From Piscibacillus sp052246295 (GTDB taxonomy: Bacteria; Bacillota; Bacilli; Bacillales; Alkalibacillaceae), in the NCBI GenBank assembly GCA_052246295.1, contig JBQQCO010000001.1: 64,000 nt of DNA; one strand, written 5' to 3'. Under the pieces are notes generated by a model. The model was not told the DNA's origin, made no database searches, and saw only the letters and a program-made list of their open reading frames with translations. This document shows, in pieces, positions 32,754-41,680 of the stretch. Position 1 is the stretch's first letter, and each line of letters starts with the position of its first letter. Both the position numbers and the translations under genes were made by a program.

Positions 32754-34367
32754 ATGAACACCATTCATACGGACGTGTTAGTGGTTGGATCGGGAACAGC
32801 GGGGCTAGCAGCGGCTGCATACGCGGCACAAGAAGACAAACAAGTGCTTGTATTAGATAAAGGGGCTCTCGGGCGTAGTGGGTCGTCAACGGGTGCCGTT
32901 CAAATCGCTAGCCTTGGTGATTGGTCGCATGAACAGGACGGACCAGAAAGTTATTTAAGTGACATCGAAAAAAGCGGTCGAGGCCTAAGTAACTCGCTTC
33001 TTGCTCAAACATTGGTCAATGACATTGAACATAGATTAGAAGATTTGATTGAATGGGGGTTAAAACTAGATCGTCACGGTGATCAAGTGGCGCTATCTCA
33101 CACATCAGGGCACACTCTTCCTAGGTCCATTAGTGCGAAAAAGGGCAAGACTGGACTTGGGCTTTTACATACTCTCCGAAAAAAGGTGACTAAAGACGAG
33201 CGGATTACAACATGGAGTGATGTGATTACGACCCAACTCTTAAAATCTAATGATCAGGTCGTCGGCGCTCTCGTGCTTGACCTAACGACGAATAGATTTT
33301 ATAAAATCATTAGCCAAGCAACGATTCTAGCAACTGGTGGAGCGGGACAGCTATACCCAATAACAAGTAACCCTGTTCAATCAACAGGCGACGGATATGC
33401 ACTCGCCTTGAGAGCAGGCGCAACCTTAATCGACATGGAACAGGTGCAGTTTTATCCCGTTAGTGTCATCTCACCCGCTTCCATCGCAGGCTTGTGTATA
33501 AGTTTTTATCATTACTCGAAGCTTTTTAATAATCAAGGCGAACGGTTTATGCAAAATTACGCGCCTGAAACACTCGAAGATGCGACGCGTGATACACTAG
33601 CGCTTGCGATGGCAACAGAGATTGCCGAAGGACGTGGACCATTGTGGTTAGATGCAACCGACGTTATTGACCAAGTCAAAAAAGAATTCCCTCATGAATA
33701 CCAGTTATGTCGTGACCGTGACTTCGACCTTGAAAACGACCGGATCCAAGTTGGCCCAGCTGCTCATTTCATGATGGGTGGTGTGCACATTGACGAACAT
33801 GGCCAAACGGACGTTCCAGGACTTTTGGTGGCAGGTGAAACGGCAGGGGGACTTCATGGCGGAAACCGACTAGGGAATAACGCATTGTCTGAGTGTCTTG
33901 TTTTTGGTGCACGAGCCGGTCAACGTGCTGCCCACTATGTGTCACAGGCCGAATCTGACGTGCGTGTTACTTCGGTTAATTTTAACCAACAAGGAAAACA
34001 TCGTCCTTTTCAAATAAAAAAACAGCTTCAAGAGCTGATGATGGATTACTTGGGTGTAATCCGAACCGATTGTGGTTTGCAATCAGCTTTTGACCAAATA
34101 AAAGATTTACAGAAACAGCTTGATGACGTGCTCATCACGAATCAAGACGTCTATTCACGTGACATTCTAGACTACATCGAGGCGAAGCATATGATGACAA
34201 CCGCCGAACCCATTATTTTATCGGCCATCAACCGTAAGGAAAGTCGTGGGGCACATTTTAACGCGGATCATCCTGAGGCAAACCGCTCAGTGTTTCACAA
34301 CAAAGTTCATTTAAAGAACAATCAATTAAATGTGCTTCAAAAGGAGGCTGATAATGGTGAAACTTGA
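32754..34367 (+). CDS. FAD-dependent fumarate reductase/succinate dehydrogenase-type flavoprotein
   Basis: 537 residues. N-terminal Rossmann motif VVGSGTAGLAAAAYAA, the SGSSTGAVQIA region, ATGGAGQLYP, the active-site GRGPLWLDA segment, and GGVHIDEHGQTDVPGLLVAGE with GGLHGGNRLGNNAL, all as in the FAD subunits of fumarate reductase and L-aspartate oxidase. Its neighbour encodes a 2Fe-2S subunit overlapping by 14 nt. AGGTGG 7 nt before the ATG at 32754 sets the start. The IS lies ~120 bp upstream and may alter its expression. Substrate unknown; dicarboxylate or related chemistry is suggested by the divergent isomerase-like genes. Confidence 0.88.
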   Translation: MNTIHTDVLVVGSGTAGLAAAAYAAQEDKQVLVLDKGALGRSGSSTGAVQIASLGDWSHEQDGPESYLSDIEKSGRGLSNSLLAQTLVNDIEHRLEDLIEWGLKLDRHGDQVALSHTSGHTLPRSISAKKGKTGLGLLHTLRKKVTKDERITTWSDVITTQLLKSNDQVVGALVLDLTTNRFYKIISQATILATGGAGQLYPITSNPVQSTGDGYALALRAGATLIDMEQVQFYPVSVISPASIAGLCISFYHYSKLFNNQGERFMQNYAPETLEDATRDTLALAMATEIAEGRGPLWLDATDVIDQVKKEFPHEYQLCRDRDFDLENDRIQVGPAAHFMMGGVHIDEHGQTDVPGLLVAGETAGGLHGGNRLGNNALSECLVFGARAGQRAAHYVSQAESDVRVTSVNFNQQGKHRPFQIKKQLQELMMDYLGVIRTDCGLQSAFDQIKDLQKQLDDVLITNQDVYSRDILDYIEAKHMMTTAEPIILSAINRKESRGAHFNADHPEANRSVFHNKVHLKNNQLNVLQKEADNGET

Positions 34368-34653
34368 CGTGAAAATTAACCGCGGAGATTACACCAGCCA
34401 ATACACTATTGACTATACGACAGGCATGACCGTTCTCAACGTACTCGAAACCATCTATCAAGAACACGACCCGAGCATCGCTTATCGTTTTTCATGCCGA
34501 ACGGGGCTTTGTACAACATGCATGATGATGATTAATGGCAAGCCTGACCTCAGTTGCCAAAAGAACGCGGAACCAGGCCCCGATGGCTACCTAACCCTCG
34601 CGCCTCTACCTAAAGGCGAGACCATTCGCGATTTAGTTAAACAATATCTATAA
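34354..34653 (+). CDS. 2Fe-2S ferredoxin-type subunit (SdhB/FrdB N-terminal domain only)
   Basis: 99 residues matching only the plant-type ferredoxin half of succinate dehydrogenase/fumarate reductase iron-sulfur subunits. Cluster ligands are in SCRTGLCTTCMM plus LSCQKN. The 3Fe-4S/4Fe-4S domain of a full SdhB is absent and there is no membrane anchor, so with the flavoprotein this makes a minimal soluble two-subunit oxidoreductase. AAGGAGG precedes the ATG at 34354 inside the flavoprotein gene, indicating translational coupling. Confidence 0.88.
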   Translation: MVKLDVKINRGDYTSQYTIDYTTGMTVLNVLETIYQEHDPSIAYRFSCRTGLCTTCMMMINGKPDLSCQKNAEPGPDGYLTLAPLPKGETIRDLVKQYL

Positions 34654-34687
34654 TATAATTAACTCTATTAAGTCAGGTGCTGATTCA

Positions 34688-35416
34688 ATGTTTTTGAAAA
34701 AATTAACACTCTTACACGAGAAAATATCAACTTACAACCAATACCCTTTTACCATTCCTGCCATCAAAAATTTGACGGAACTCAACTTAACATCCAACGT
34801 CACATTTTTCGTTGGTGAAAACGGCTCTGGCAAGTCGACATTGTTAGAAGGCATCGCCGACAAATGCGATTTTAATACAGCAGGTGGAGGTCGCAATAAC
34901 TATTATGATGTCCACGCTGCCGGCTCCGACCTTGGCCCTTACCTTCGTTTATCTTGGTTGCCCAAGGTGTCGAACGGCTTCTTTTTACGAGCAGAGTCTT
35001 TTTACCACTTTGCCTCATATATTGATGAACTTAGCATTGAAAACCCTAGCGTCTATGATGCTTATGGTGGCCAGTCGCTTCACGAGCAATCACACGGTGA
35101 ATCGTTTTTGTCATTGTTCAAAAATCGTTTTGGCGGCAAAGCCATTTACCTACTCGACGAGCCCGAGGCTGCACTATCACCTCAGCGCCAGCTTGCTTTT
35201 TTAAAAATATTACATAACTTAACCGAAACAGGCGAGTGTCAATTCATTATTGCGACACATTCTCCGATTTTACTCGGCTATCCTGAGGCCACGATCTTTA
35301 ATTTTGACGAAGAAAAAATTACGACCATCGATTATGAGGAAACGGATCACTACCAGATCACGAAGTATTTTTTACAACATCGAGATAAGATGCTGCACGA
35401 TTTACTGAATGATTGA
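34688..35416 (+). CDS. AAA ATPase of the SMC/RecF-like (COG3910) group
   Basis: 242 residues with an ABC/SMC-type head: Walker A VGENGSGKST (~residue 40), signature-like SHGESFL, Walker B IYLLDEPEAALSP and H-loop ATHSPIL. No long coiled coil and no linked nuclease, so not a known OLD/Gabija-type defence module; related single proteins are common in Bacilli with unknown function. Same strand and 34 nt after the 2Fe-2S gene, possibly cotranscribed. Confidence 0.82.
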   Translation: MFLKKLTLLHEKISTYNQYPFTIPAIKNLTELNLTSNVTFFVGENGSGKSTLLEGIADKCDFNTAGGGRNNYYDVHAAGSDLGPYLRLSWLPKVSNGFFLRAESFYHFASYIDELSIENPSVYDAYGGQSLHEQSHGESFLSLFKNRFGGKAIYLLDEPEAALSPQRQLAFLKILHNLTETGECQFIIATHSPILLGYPEATIFNFDEEKITTIDYEETDHYQITKYFLQHRDKMLHDLLND

Positions 35417-35517
35417 GCAGAATAGTTTAAGTATAGTTACTTACCTTTTACAATTGCCTATGAATAACCTATTAGAATCAACACAGATTAAAAACATCAA
35501 TCAAACGAGGTGACAAC

Positions 35518-36453
35518 ATGAAGGCAATTGTAATGAAAGAATATGGACATAAAGACGTTTTACAAGAACAGGAGTTTGAAAAGCCAACTCCTGAAGAAGG
35601 ACAAGTCGTGGTCAAAGTGCATGCGACGTCCATTAACCCGATCGACTGGAAGCTTCGCGAAGGCTATTTAAAAGACATGGTTCCATTTGAATTCCCAATT
35701 ATCTTAGGATGGGACGTAGCCGGTGTCGTTGATGAAGTCGGTGAAGGTGTGACCGATTATCAAGTAGGCGACAAAGTATTTGCACGCCCTGAACTAACGA
35801 ATCGCGGAACGTATGCTGAATATACAGTCGTGGACGCGCATCTGTTAGCTAAGATCCCAGAAAATATCAGCTATGAAGAGGCGGCAGCAACACCATTAAC
35901 TGCACTAACCGCCTACCAGTGCTTGTTTGAACACGGTAGCGTTAAAGAAGACGACAAGGTGTTAGTCCATGCAGGCTCTGGTGGCGTTGGATCCTTTGCG
36001 ATTCAATTAGCGAAAAACGCTGGCGCTTACGTTGCAACTACTTGCAGCACGAAAAACGTCGAGCTCGTTAAAGAACTCGGCGCAGATGAGGTCATTGATT
36101 ACACGAAACAAAATTTTGAAGAAGAGCTTTCTGACTATGATTTCGTCCTGGATACATTAGGCGGCGACATCCAAGAGAAAAGCTACAAGGTCTTGAAGTC
36201 AGGCGGCGAACTCGCATCTGTGGCAGCACCACCTGAGGAAGAAAAGGCGAACGAACACGGAGTCAAAGCCTTTTTCGTTTGGCTAGAACCAAAAGGCGAG
36301 CAACTTAAAGAAATTGCAGACCAAATGGAAAACGGCAAGCTCAAGGTCATTATCGGCCACCGCTTCCCGTTAACGGAACAAGGAATTCAAGATGCACACG
36401 AACTAAGTGAAACCCACCACGCAAAAGGCAAAATCGTCATTAACGTGATTTAA
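35518..36453 (+). CDS. NADP-dependent zinc-free alcohol dehydrogenase / quinone oxidoreductase
   Basis: 311-residue MDR-superfamily enzyme: GroES-like N-terminal domain (SINPIDWKLREGYL) and Rossmann domain with VHAGSGGVGSFAIQLAK, ending in the GKIVINVI motif. The structural and catalytic zinc Cys residues are absent, as in QOR-type enzymes, which reduce quinones or enones. Good RBS (GAGGTG). Terminator follows. Confidence 0.9.
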   Translation: MKAIVMKEYGHKDVLQEQEFEKPTPEEGQVVVKVHATSINPIDWKLREGYLKDMVPFEFPIILGWDVAGVVDEVGEGVTDYQVGDKVFARPELTNRGTYAEYTVVDAHLLAKIPENISYEEAAATPLTALTAYQCLFEHGSVKEDDKVLVHAGSGGVGSFAIQLAKNAGAYVATTCSTKNVELVKELGADEVIDYTKQNFEEELSDYDFVLDTLGGDIQEKSYKVLKSGGELASVAAPPEEEKANEHGVKAFFVWLEPKGEQLKEIADQMENGKLKVIIGHRFPLTEQGIQDAHELSETHHAKGKIVINVI

Positions 36454-36460
36454 AAGATGA

Positions 36461-36492
36461 AAGGCATCAAGCCGCGGCTTGATGCCTACTTT
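36461..36492 (+). terminator. Terminator of the quinone oxidoreductase gene
   Basis: GGCATCAAGCC pairs with GGCTTGATGCC around GC, then TACTTTT. Confidence 0.8.
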
Positions 36493-36610
36493 TATGAGGA
36501 ATTTTTTGAATTTATAAGGAATTTTTCAGATTTATGAGGAAAAATTTTAATTTATAAGGAAAAATCCTGTTTTATGAGGAAAAAATCAATTTTATAAGGA
36601 AATTTACTTC
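36491..36610 (+). repeat. 20-bp phased intergenic array C (6 units)
   Basis: TTTATGAGGAA at 36491, 36531 and 36571 alternates with TTTATAAGGAA at 36511, 36551 and 36591; the step is exactly 20 bp throughout. These are the complements of the words of arrays A and B. The array begins at the terminator of the upstream gene and its last unit touches the stop codon of the convergent small gene. Confidence 0.93.
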
Positions 36611-36795
36611 TTATCATAAAAATACCAACTAAAATATACGATGACTCCCAGCGGCAACAACAGAGATACAAATATAGAGTATTCATTTGGCAAGATGTAA
36701 TATAAAATTGAACTTACGATTATGAGCGGGAGAATCATAAAAAACCAAACTCTTACATATTTGTTTCTAAAACTCAATTCAAATTCTTTACTCAT
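36604..36795 (-). CDS. Small membrane protein, 63 aa
   Basis: 63 residues with two TM helices separated by a short loop and a basic/aromatic C-terminus (YFSWYFYDKK). GAGAGGTGG precedes its ATG at a normal distance, and it lies 12 nt after the next upstream gene on the same strand. Function unknown. Confidence 0.65.
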   Translation of the reverse strand: MSKEFELSFRNKYVRVWFFMILPLIIVSSILYYILPNEYSIFVSLLLPLGVIVYFSWYFYDKK

Positions 36796-36807
36796 TCTAC
36801 CACCTCT

Positions 36808-37326
36808 CTATTCAAACGGGTAAAACACTTCACTTCCGTCTTTCTTAATAATACTAAATTGATTCGGATCAAAACTCGATAAACTAAAAGGCGTCACAAT
36901 GTACCAATAAAACGTATCAACATTATGTCGCAAGTCAAATTTTTCATTCGTAAACCGGACATGATCAACTTGGTCAGGGTTGACGAATCCATAGATAACC
37001 CCGGATTGATCCAAATTTAAAACATTATATTGATCGTACCGTATTCCTTCCTGTTCGAAGCTCTTCACAATCGGAGCATTGCCAACCTCTTGCTTCCACC
37101 CAAAAAATCCCTTTCGATATAAACCACCGTTCATATAGTCACCTGAATCAATGATCACAAACGTTTCGTCCCCGACTTGAACCCTTTCTAGAATACTAGC
37201 TGGCTCATCGTAAAAGTCATCTTGAACTACTTTTTCTAAAGACGAGTTATTGTAATAGATAAGTCCCCACACCAATAATAGCGCCAACATGACTAAAATA
37301 GAAATGACTATTTTTTTACGTTTCAC
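36808..37326 (-). CDS. Membrane-anchored extracytoplasmic protein of unknown function
   Basis: About 172 residues: a KRKK-preceded N-terminal TM helix (signal anchor), then a ~140-residue soluble domain with a strand-rich pattern (GDETFVIIDSGDYMNGGLYR, GWKQEV, FYWYIVTPF). GTG at 37326, 5 nt after AGGGGTGG, is preferred to the GTG 9 nt upstream. Probably cotranscribed with the small membrane gene. Confidence 0.65.
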   Translation of the reverse strand: MKRKKIVISILVMLALLLVWGLIYYNNSSLEKVVQDDFYDEPASILERVQVGDETFVIIDSGDYMNGGLYRKGFFGWKQEVGNAPIVKSFEQEGIRYDQYNVLNLDQSGVIYGFVNPDQVDHVRFTNEKFDLRHNVDTFYWYIVTPFSLSSFDPNQFSIIKKDGSEVFYPFE

Positions 37327-37366
37327 CGACTCCACCCCTAGTCAATATATACGACCCAACAGCGAA

Positions 37367-38080
37367 TTAGAACGACCGACCAATCTTCGTATCTAAATCA
37401 ACTTGAATACATTCGATCTCCGGGTTTGACAATAGCGCCTCCACTAGTTCCTTGCTTCCGCATACAATGGAGAAATCTGAATCATAGTCTGTGTGAATAC
37501 ACCAGCTCTGGTCCTTTGCCCACCAATAGGTTGGAGAACCTAAGCCAACATGGTCACCCTTATCGTAAGCGGCTCGAACATCATCCAGACTCCCTTCATA
37601 GAGAAGGCCGTGCTCATGATTGTCGAAATTATGTATCACTCCGATGATCTTTAAAAAACTATAATGAAAATAGCATTGTTCTTGTGGTGTAAAAAGCTTT
37701 AAAACAGATAATACCTCTTGAAAGGCATCTTCTTCAATCGTCCCTTCTCCCCCAAGGATCATGTAACGCGGGTAACCCCCTAATGCTTCTGCGATGGTCG
37801 ACGAACTGAACTCTTTTGAAAGAGACAATCCGTATTTATTAGCCAAATCTTTATACGACAGTTTTTCTCCAAAAGTAAGTTCAACCGAGTCTGGGTCACA
37901 ATCACGATATAAAAGAGACTCGTCGCTGATTTTTTCATCACGAAAAATCGGGTTCAAAACTTTACAATAATGACTAAAGCGATTTGGAACAACATGTTTA
38001 ACCTTCAAGTCTTCAGAATCCTGAGTTGCTACTTCCTCGTCAATCCATTCTAACTCCTTGAAATCTTCTAAGCTCTTCAT
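37367..38080 (-). CDS. Conserved hypothetical cytosolic protein
   Basis: 237 residues without TM or signal, acidic, with WIDEEV, CDPDSVELTFGEKLSYKDLA and a C-terminal half rich in aromatic residues (YWWAKDQSWCIHTDYDSDFSIVCGS). I do not recognise the family. Only 2 nt separate it from the prenyltransferase-like gene upstream, so they form an operon. Confidence 0.65.
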   Translation of the reverse strand: MKSLEDFKELEWIDEEVATQDSEDLKVKHVVPNRFSHYCKVLNPIFRDEKISDESLLYRDCDPDSVELTFGEKLSYKDLANKYGLSLSKEFSSSTIAEALGGYPRYMILGGEGTIEEDAFQEVLSVLKLFTPQEQCYFHYSFLKIIGVIHNFDNHEHGLLYEGSLDDVRAAYDKGDHVGLGSPTYWWAKDQSWCIHTDYDSDFSIVCGSKELVEALLSNPEIECIQVDLDTKIGRSF

Positions 38081-38082
38081 CC

Positions 38083-39018
38083 CTACACCCTCTCAAAACG
38101 GTTTAATAGTTTATAACGGTCAACAGTTAGAATGCCTTGCCAATAACGTCTTGAAATCGCGAATTCATTCGGGTACGTTCCCCATTCCCATGAAATATCC
38201 CATATGCCTTCATCGGACATCTCGTTAATATAAAAATCTAAGTTTTGATCGATTAGCGTTTCGAACTCACCGACTAACGGATCGTTCGGACCGTCGATAA
38301 AATCAAGTGGAAACGGTTGATAACTCGTCCCCCATTTAGTTGGATCCTGCTCGACACTATGTAAAATTAAGCTTTTTACTTTTTCCAAAACAACATTATA
38401 ATCATGACCTGTTTGATTCTTGAAAACTTTCTTATGTAAATCTAGCAAACTTGTCATTTGTTTAAAATTACTAACTTCATGAAAGTCCATTTCCTCTGCT
38501 GCCATAAGCCGTTCGCAGGCTTTTGAAACAGACTGCCATCCAACTTGCCACGCCTCATCTTCCTCATCAGACCAGTGAATTAACATTGCCGCGAGCTCCA
38601 CACTCGGATTAAACATCCAATTGTTCTGAGCATCTTCCGAGTAACCCCACCAAGGTGCATGAGGGTAATCACTATTTTCAGGAATCACCGACGCCCACAT
38701 TCCCGACTTTTGAGACGTATTAATTAAATACGTCACCATCTTCTGAACAATCTCGTGATCCGCACGCGCATCCAGTTCAATTAAGATTCTTCCCGCAGCC
38801 CACGTCGCCATCGCATTTGAGTGAGGCACCCAGAAGTCCGGCTCAAGTCCATGCGCAAACCCACCATCTTCGTTTTGAAAAGCCGATAGATAGTTCATCA
38901 CATTTTGTTGCGAACCTTCCTCAAACTCATACTCCCACCTTGCCACTTCTAAAGGACGAGCATGACGCTTCACCCAACTAGCTGATTGTTCAATGGTATT
39001 AATTTTTAGAGTTAACAT
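38083..39018 (-). CDS. Terpenoid cyclase/prenyltransferase-like alpha-toroid protein
   Basis: 311 residues with QW-like repeats of the alpha/alpha-toroid fold: LSAFQNEDGGFAHGLEPDFW near residue 50 and further W-rich helices. No DxDD cyclisation motif is visible, so it is probably not a squalene-hopene cyclase. Similar Bacillus proteins are annotated only as prenyltransferase-like. First gene of a likely operon with the hypothetical gene at 37367. Confidence 0.7.
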   Translation of the reverse strand: MLTLKINTIEQSASWVKRHARPLEVARWEYEFEEGSQQNVMNYLSAFQNEDGGFAHGLEPDFWVPHSNAMATWAAGRILIELDARADHEIVQKMVTYLINTSQKSGMWASVIPENSDYPHAPWWGYSEDAQNNWMFNPSVELAAMLIHWSDEEDEAWQVGWQSVSKACERLMAAEEMDFHEVSNFKQMTSLLDLHKKVFKNQTGHDYNVVLEKVKSLILHSVEQDPTKWGTSYQPFPLDFIDGPNDPLVGEFETLIDQNLDFYINEMSDEGIWDISWEWGTYPNEFAISRRYWQGILTVDRYKLLNRFERV

Positions 39019-39136
39019 AAGGGATTCCTCTGCTTTATTACATTTTTTTCCTTAATAACCTACTTCGACATTTTTTTATAATTTCCTTCTAAAAACTGAC
39101 TCAGTTATCCGTTAGGTATTGAACGATTCAATGTAC

Positions 39137-39241
39137 TTCGGCGAAATCTCTTCCCTCTTCGGCGAAATCTCTTCCCTCTTCGGCGAAATCTCTTCCCTCT
39201 TCGGCGAAAACTCTCCTCTCTTCAGCAACCTCTCTCTACGT
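39137..39241 (+). repeat. 21-bp phased intergenic array G (5 units)
   Basis: TTCGGCGAAATCTCT units start at 39137, 39158, 39179 and 39200, with a diverged fifth (TTCAGCAACCTCT) at 39221; step exactly 21 bp. The first three spacers are nearly identical, so this array looks young. It occupies the divergent region upstream of the bceR-like gene. Confidence 0.92.
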
Positions 39242-39297
39242 CAGTTGCTAACATTTGGTATACTAGCGTTAATAAGAAAAATTAGAAGGATGATACG

Positions 39298-39978
39298 ATG
39301 TTTAAGTTACTCATCATTGAGGATGACGAGTCCCTTTTTAATGAAATCAAAGAACGATTAACGCAATGGTCTTATGATGTATATGGAATACAAAATTTCG
39401 AGAGGGTCATAGAAGAATTCACTGAAATCAAGCCTGACCTTGTGGTTATTGATATACAGCTTCCCAAGTTTGATGGGTTTCATTGGTGTCGCATGATCCG
39501 TGCGCATTCGAATGTGCCGATTATTTTCCTCTCGTCACGTGACCACCCGACCGACATGGTCATGTCAATGCAGCTTGGGGCGGATGATTATATTCAAAAG
39601 CCTTTCCATTTTGATGTTCTCATTGCCAAAATTCAGGCCACTCTTCGTCGCGTCTATAACTACAACACGGATCAAGTGCAACTGAAGACGTGGTGTGGGG
39701 CGACGATTGATTATGAAAAAAATGCTGTTTCCAATGACCACGGCACGATTGAATTGACGAAAAACGAAACGTATATTTTAAAAAAACTAATCGAACACAA
39801 AAACAATATTGTCAGCCGTGAGGACCTCATTCACAGCCTTTGGGAGGATGAGCGGTTCATCAGCGACAACACATTAACCGTCAATGTGAATCGTTTAAGA
39901 AAGCGCCTTGATGAGATTGATCTGGGCTCTAACATCGAAACAAAGGTCGGACAAGGTTACATAGCTAAGGAAGGGTAA
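39298..39978 (+). CDS. OmpR-family response regulator, BceR-like
   Basis: 226 residues: receiver domain (EDDESLF start, phosphoacceptor Asp in LVVIDIQLPKFDG, switch SS, Lys in YIQKPF) and winged-helix DNA-binding domain from ~residue 130. Together with the intramembrane-sensing kinase next to it and the downstream ABC transporter, this is a Bce-type system responding to cell-wall antimicrobial peptides. The kinase gene starts 4 nt later. Confidence 0.9.
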   Translation: MFKLLIIEDDESLFNEIKERLTQWSYDVYGIQNFERVIEEFTEIKPDLVVIDIQLPKFDGFHWCRMIRAHSNVPIIFLSSRDHPTDMVMSMQLGADDYIQKPFHFDVLIAKIQATLRRVYNYNTDQVQLKTWCGATIDYEKNAVSNDHGTIELTKNETYILKKLIEHKNNIVSREDLIHSLWEDERFISDNTLTVNVNRLRKRLDEIDLGSNIETKVGQGYIAKEG

Positions 39979-39982
39979 AAAT

Positions 39983-40990
39983 ATGATTGGGAAATTTATA
40001 ATCGAACGAAAAAGTTGGATCTTACTATGGGTGATGCTACATGCCTTATTGTTATTTCTATCGTACCTTGATGCCCAAATCGCGTTAGGGACAATCGCTT
40101 ATTATTCGTTCTTATCAAGCGTCGTTTTTGTGTTTTTCCTGATTATTCGCTATCACCGGGAAACACGTTTTTATAAATCATTAAACGAACGGTCTAATTA
40201 TTTGGATGACACTGAGTTAGCGAAACCACGCTCTCCTTTTGAGAAAATGGTTTCGGAAAATATCATTCAACAGTCTGAACAGCTAAAACAAATCGAGTCC
40301 AATAATCGAACCCATTTAGAACAAGAAAAAGATGAACTGCTTTCATGGATTCATGAAGTGAAAACACCTTTAACAGCCATGCAACTCATCATTGATCGAA
40401 TTGACGACCAAGCATTGAAAACGAGCCTAAATTACGAATGGCTTCGAATTCATTTACTTCTAGACCAACAATTACATAGAAAACGAATGGCGATTATTGA
40501 AAATGATTTATATATTGAGAAAACAGCCTTAGAGCCCATTATTCACCAGGAAATTAGAGACCTTAAATCCTGGTGCATTCACAAAGGAATCGGATTTGAC
40601 GTTGACCTTGAGGTGAACGAGGTTTTAACAGACGGAAAATGGCTAGCGTTCATCATCAGACAATTGCTATCAAACGCCGTTAAATATAGTGAGAAGGCCG
40701 ATATTATTTTAAAAAGTTATAAGGAAAGCGGCCACTCCAAGCTTCAAATCAAAGACCACGGCCGTGGTATTGACGCCAAAGACTTGCCGCGTATATTTGA
40801 AAAAGGATTCACATCGACAGAGAAGCATCAAGACAACTCCGCTACAGGCATGGGGCTTTACCTAGCGCAACAGGTGGCCAACTCATTACAAATCAAGCTA
40901 AATGTCGAGTCAACTTTGGGAGAAGGCACGACCTTCACCTTGACCTTTCCTGAAAAAAATGACTTCACTCAAATTGCAGGTGACCTATGA
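39983..40990 (+). CDS. Intramembrane-sensing histidine kinase, BceS-like
   Basis: 335 residues. Two N-terminal TM helices with almost no extracellular loop, as in BceS kinases that sense through their transporter. H-box LLSWIHEVKTPLTAM with the phospho-His, N-box RQLLSNAVKYS, G boxes DHGRGI and TGMGLYLAQQV. Overlaps the vanZ-like gene by 4 nt, implying cotranscription and coupling. Confidence 0.92.
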   Translation: MIGKFIIERKSWILLWVMLHALLLFLSYLDAQIALGTIAYYSFLSSVVFVFFLIIRYHRETRFYKSLNERSNYLDDTELAKPRSPFEKMVSENIIQQSEQLKQIESNNRTHLEQEKDELLSWIHEVKTPLTAMQLIIDRIDDQALKTSLNYEWLRIHLLLDQQLHRKRMAIIENDLYIEKTALEPIIHQEIRDLKSWCIHKGIGFDVDLEVNEVLTDGKWLAFIIRQLLSNAVKYSEKADIILKSYKESGHSKLQIKDHGRGIDAKDLPRIFEKGFTSTEKHQDNSATGMGLYLAQQVANSLQIKLNVESTLGEGTTFTLTFPEKNDFTQIAGDL

Positions 40991-41577
40991 AAAAACTCGT
41001 AACAAGTATCTTATTTTCACAGATCATTTTTATCATCCTGTTCCCAACCTGGCTTGAGCTCATGGACTACTTACATGCCGTCGTCATCGGTGTCGCGTGG
41101 GTTTGTGTAACTGCGCTTGGCCTTTTTGCCGGCCTTTTGTGGTCACATAAAAAGATTACAATCCCTGTTAACGTACTCCACCTAGGAATAGTGATTTACA
41201 CAGCGGGGTTAATCACGTTATTATTTTTCAGACCAAACGGACCAGGTGCCGACAACATTAATATGATGCCATTTGAAACAATCCAATTATATTTATCAGG
41301 AAATGCTGAACCGCTTGTGGCGCTCTATAACATCGGTGCCAACATTGCTTTAACCGCTCCTCTTGGAATCTATTATCGTTTAATCGCTAAAAGTCCCAAT
41401 TTACTCACACTAATATTAATCGCTGTCACGTCGATTAGCATCATAGAAACACTTCAACTAATTTTAGAACGCGGGAGCATGGATATCGACGACTTAATCC
41501 TTAATACAACAGGCTTTATCATAGGTTACTTAGTCACACCAATCATTCAAAAAACCATCAACCTCACACGCATGTGA
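40987..41577 (+). CDS. VanZ-family membrane protein
   Basis: 196 residues with five TM helices and VanZ motifs RPNGPGADNINMMPFETI and NIGANIALTAPLGIYY, followed by ETLQLIL...GSMDIDDLILNTTGFIIGY. VanZ-like proteins give low-level glycopeptide or lipoglycopeptide tolerance. Its place inside a bceRS-bceAB operon is unusual and suggests a combined cell-envelope defence module. Confidence 0.9.
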   Translation: MKKLVTSILFSQIIFIILFPTWLELMDYLHAVVIGVAWVCVTALGLFAGLLWSHKKITIPVNVLHLGIVIYTAGLITLLFFRPNGPGADNINMMPFETIQLYLSGNAEPLVALYNIGANIALTAPLGIYYRLIAKSPNLLTLILIAVTSISIIETLQLILERGSMDIDDLILNTTGFIIGYLVTPIIQKTINLTRM

Positions 41578-41597
41578 CAAAAACGTCACATGCTTTT
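41570..41597 (+). promoter_or_regulatory. Dyad between vanZ and bceAB: terminator or BceR operator
   Basis: GCATGTGAC and GTCACATGC, a perfect 9-bp inverted repeat around AAAAAC, overlapping the vanZ stop codon and followed by T4. It could be a weak terminator, or the BceR-type operator of the downstream transporter genes, which in Bce systems are induced by their own promoter. Confidence 0.5.
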
Positions 41598-41680
41598 CCT
41601 AATTGTTAGGTAAAATGAAGGAAAAGACACCCATCCCCCCTTTACAATGAATTCAGATAAACGGAAAAGGAGTTTTTCAC

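Noticed and set aside
34688..35416. Anti-phage defence ATPase
   Set aside because: Single AAA/SMC-like ATPase without nuclease, reverse transcriptase or other defence partner; common stand-alone Bacillus family.
39119..39361. 80-residue ORF with GEISSLF repeats
   Set aside because: Reading of array G continuing out of frame into the bceR-like gene; no RBS.
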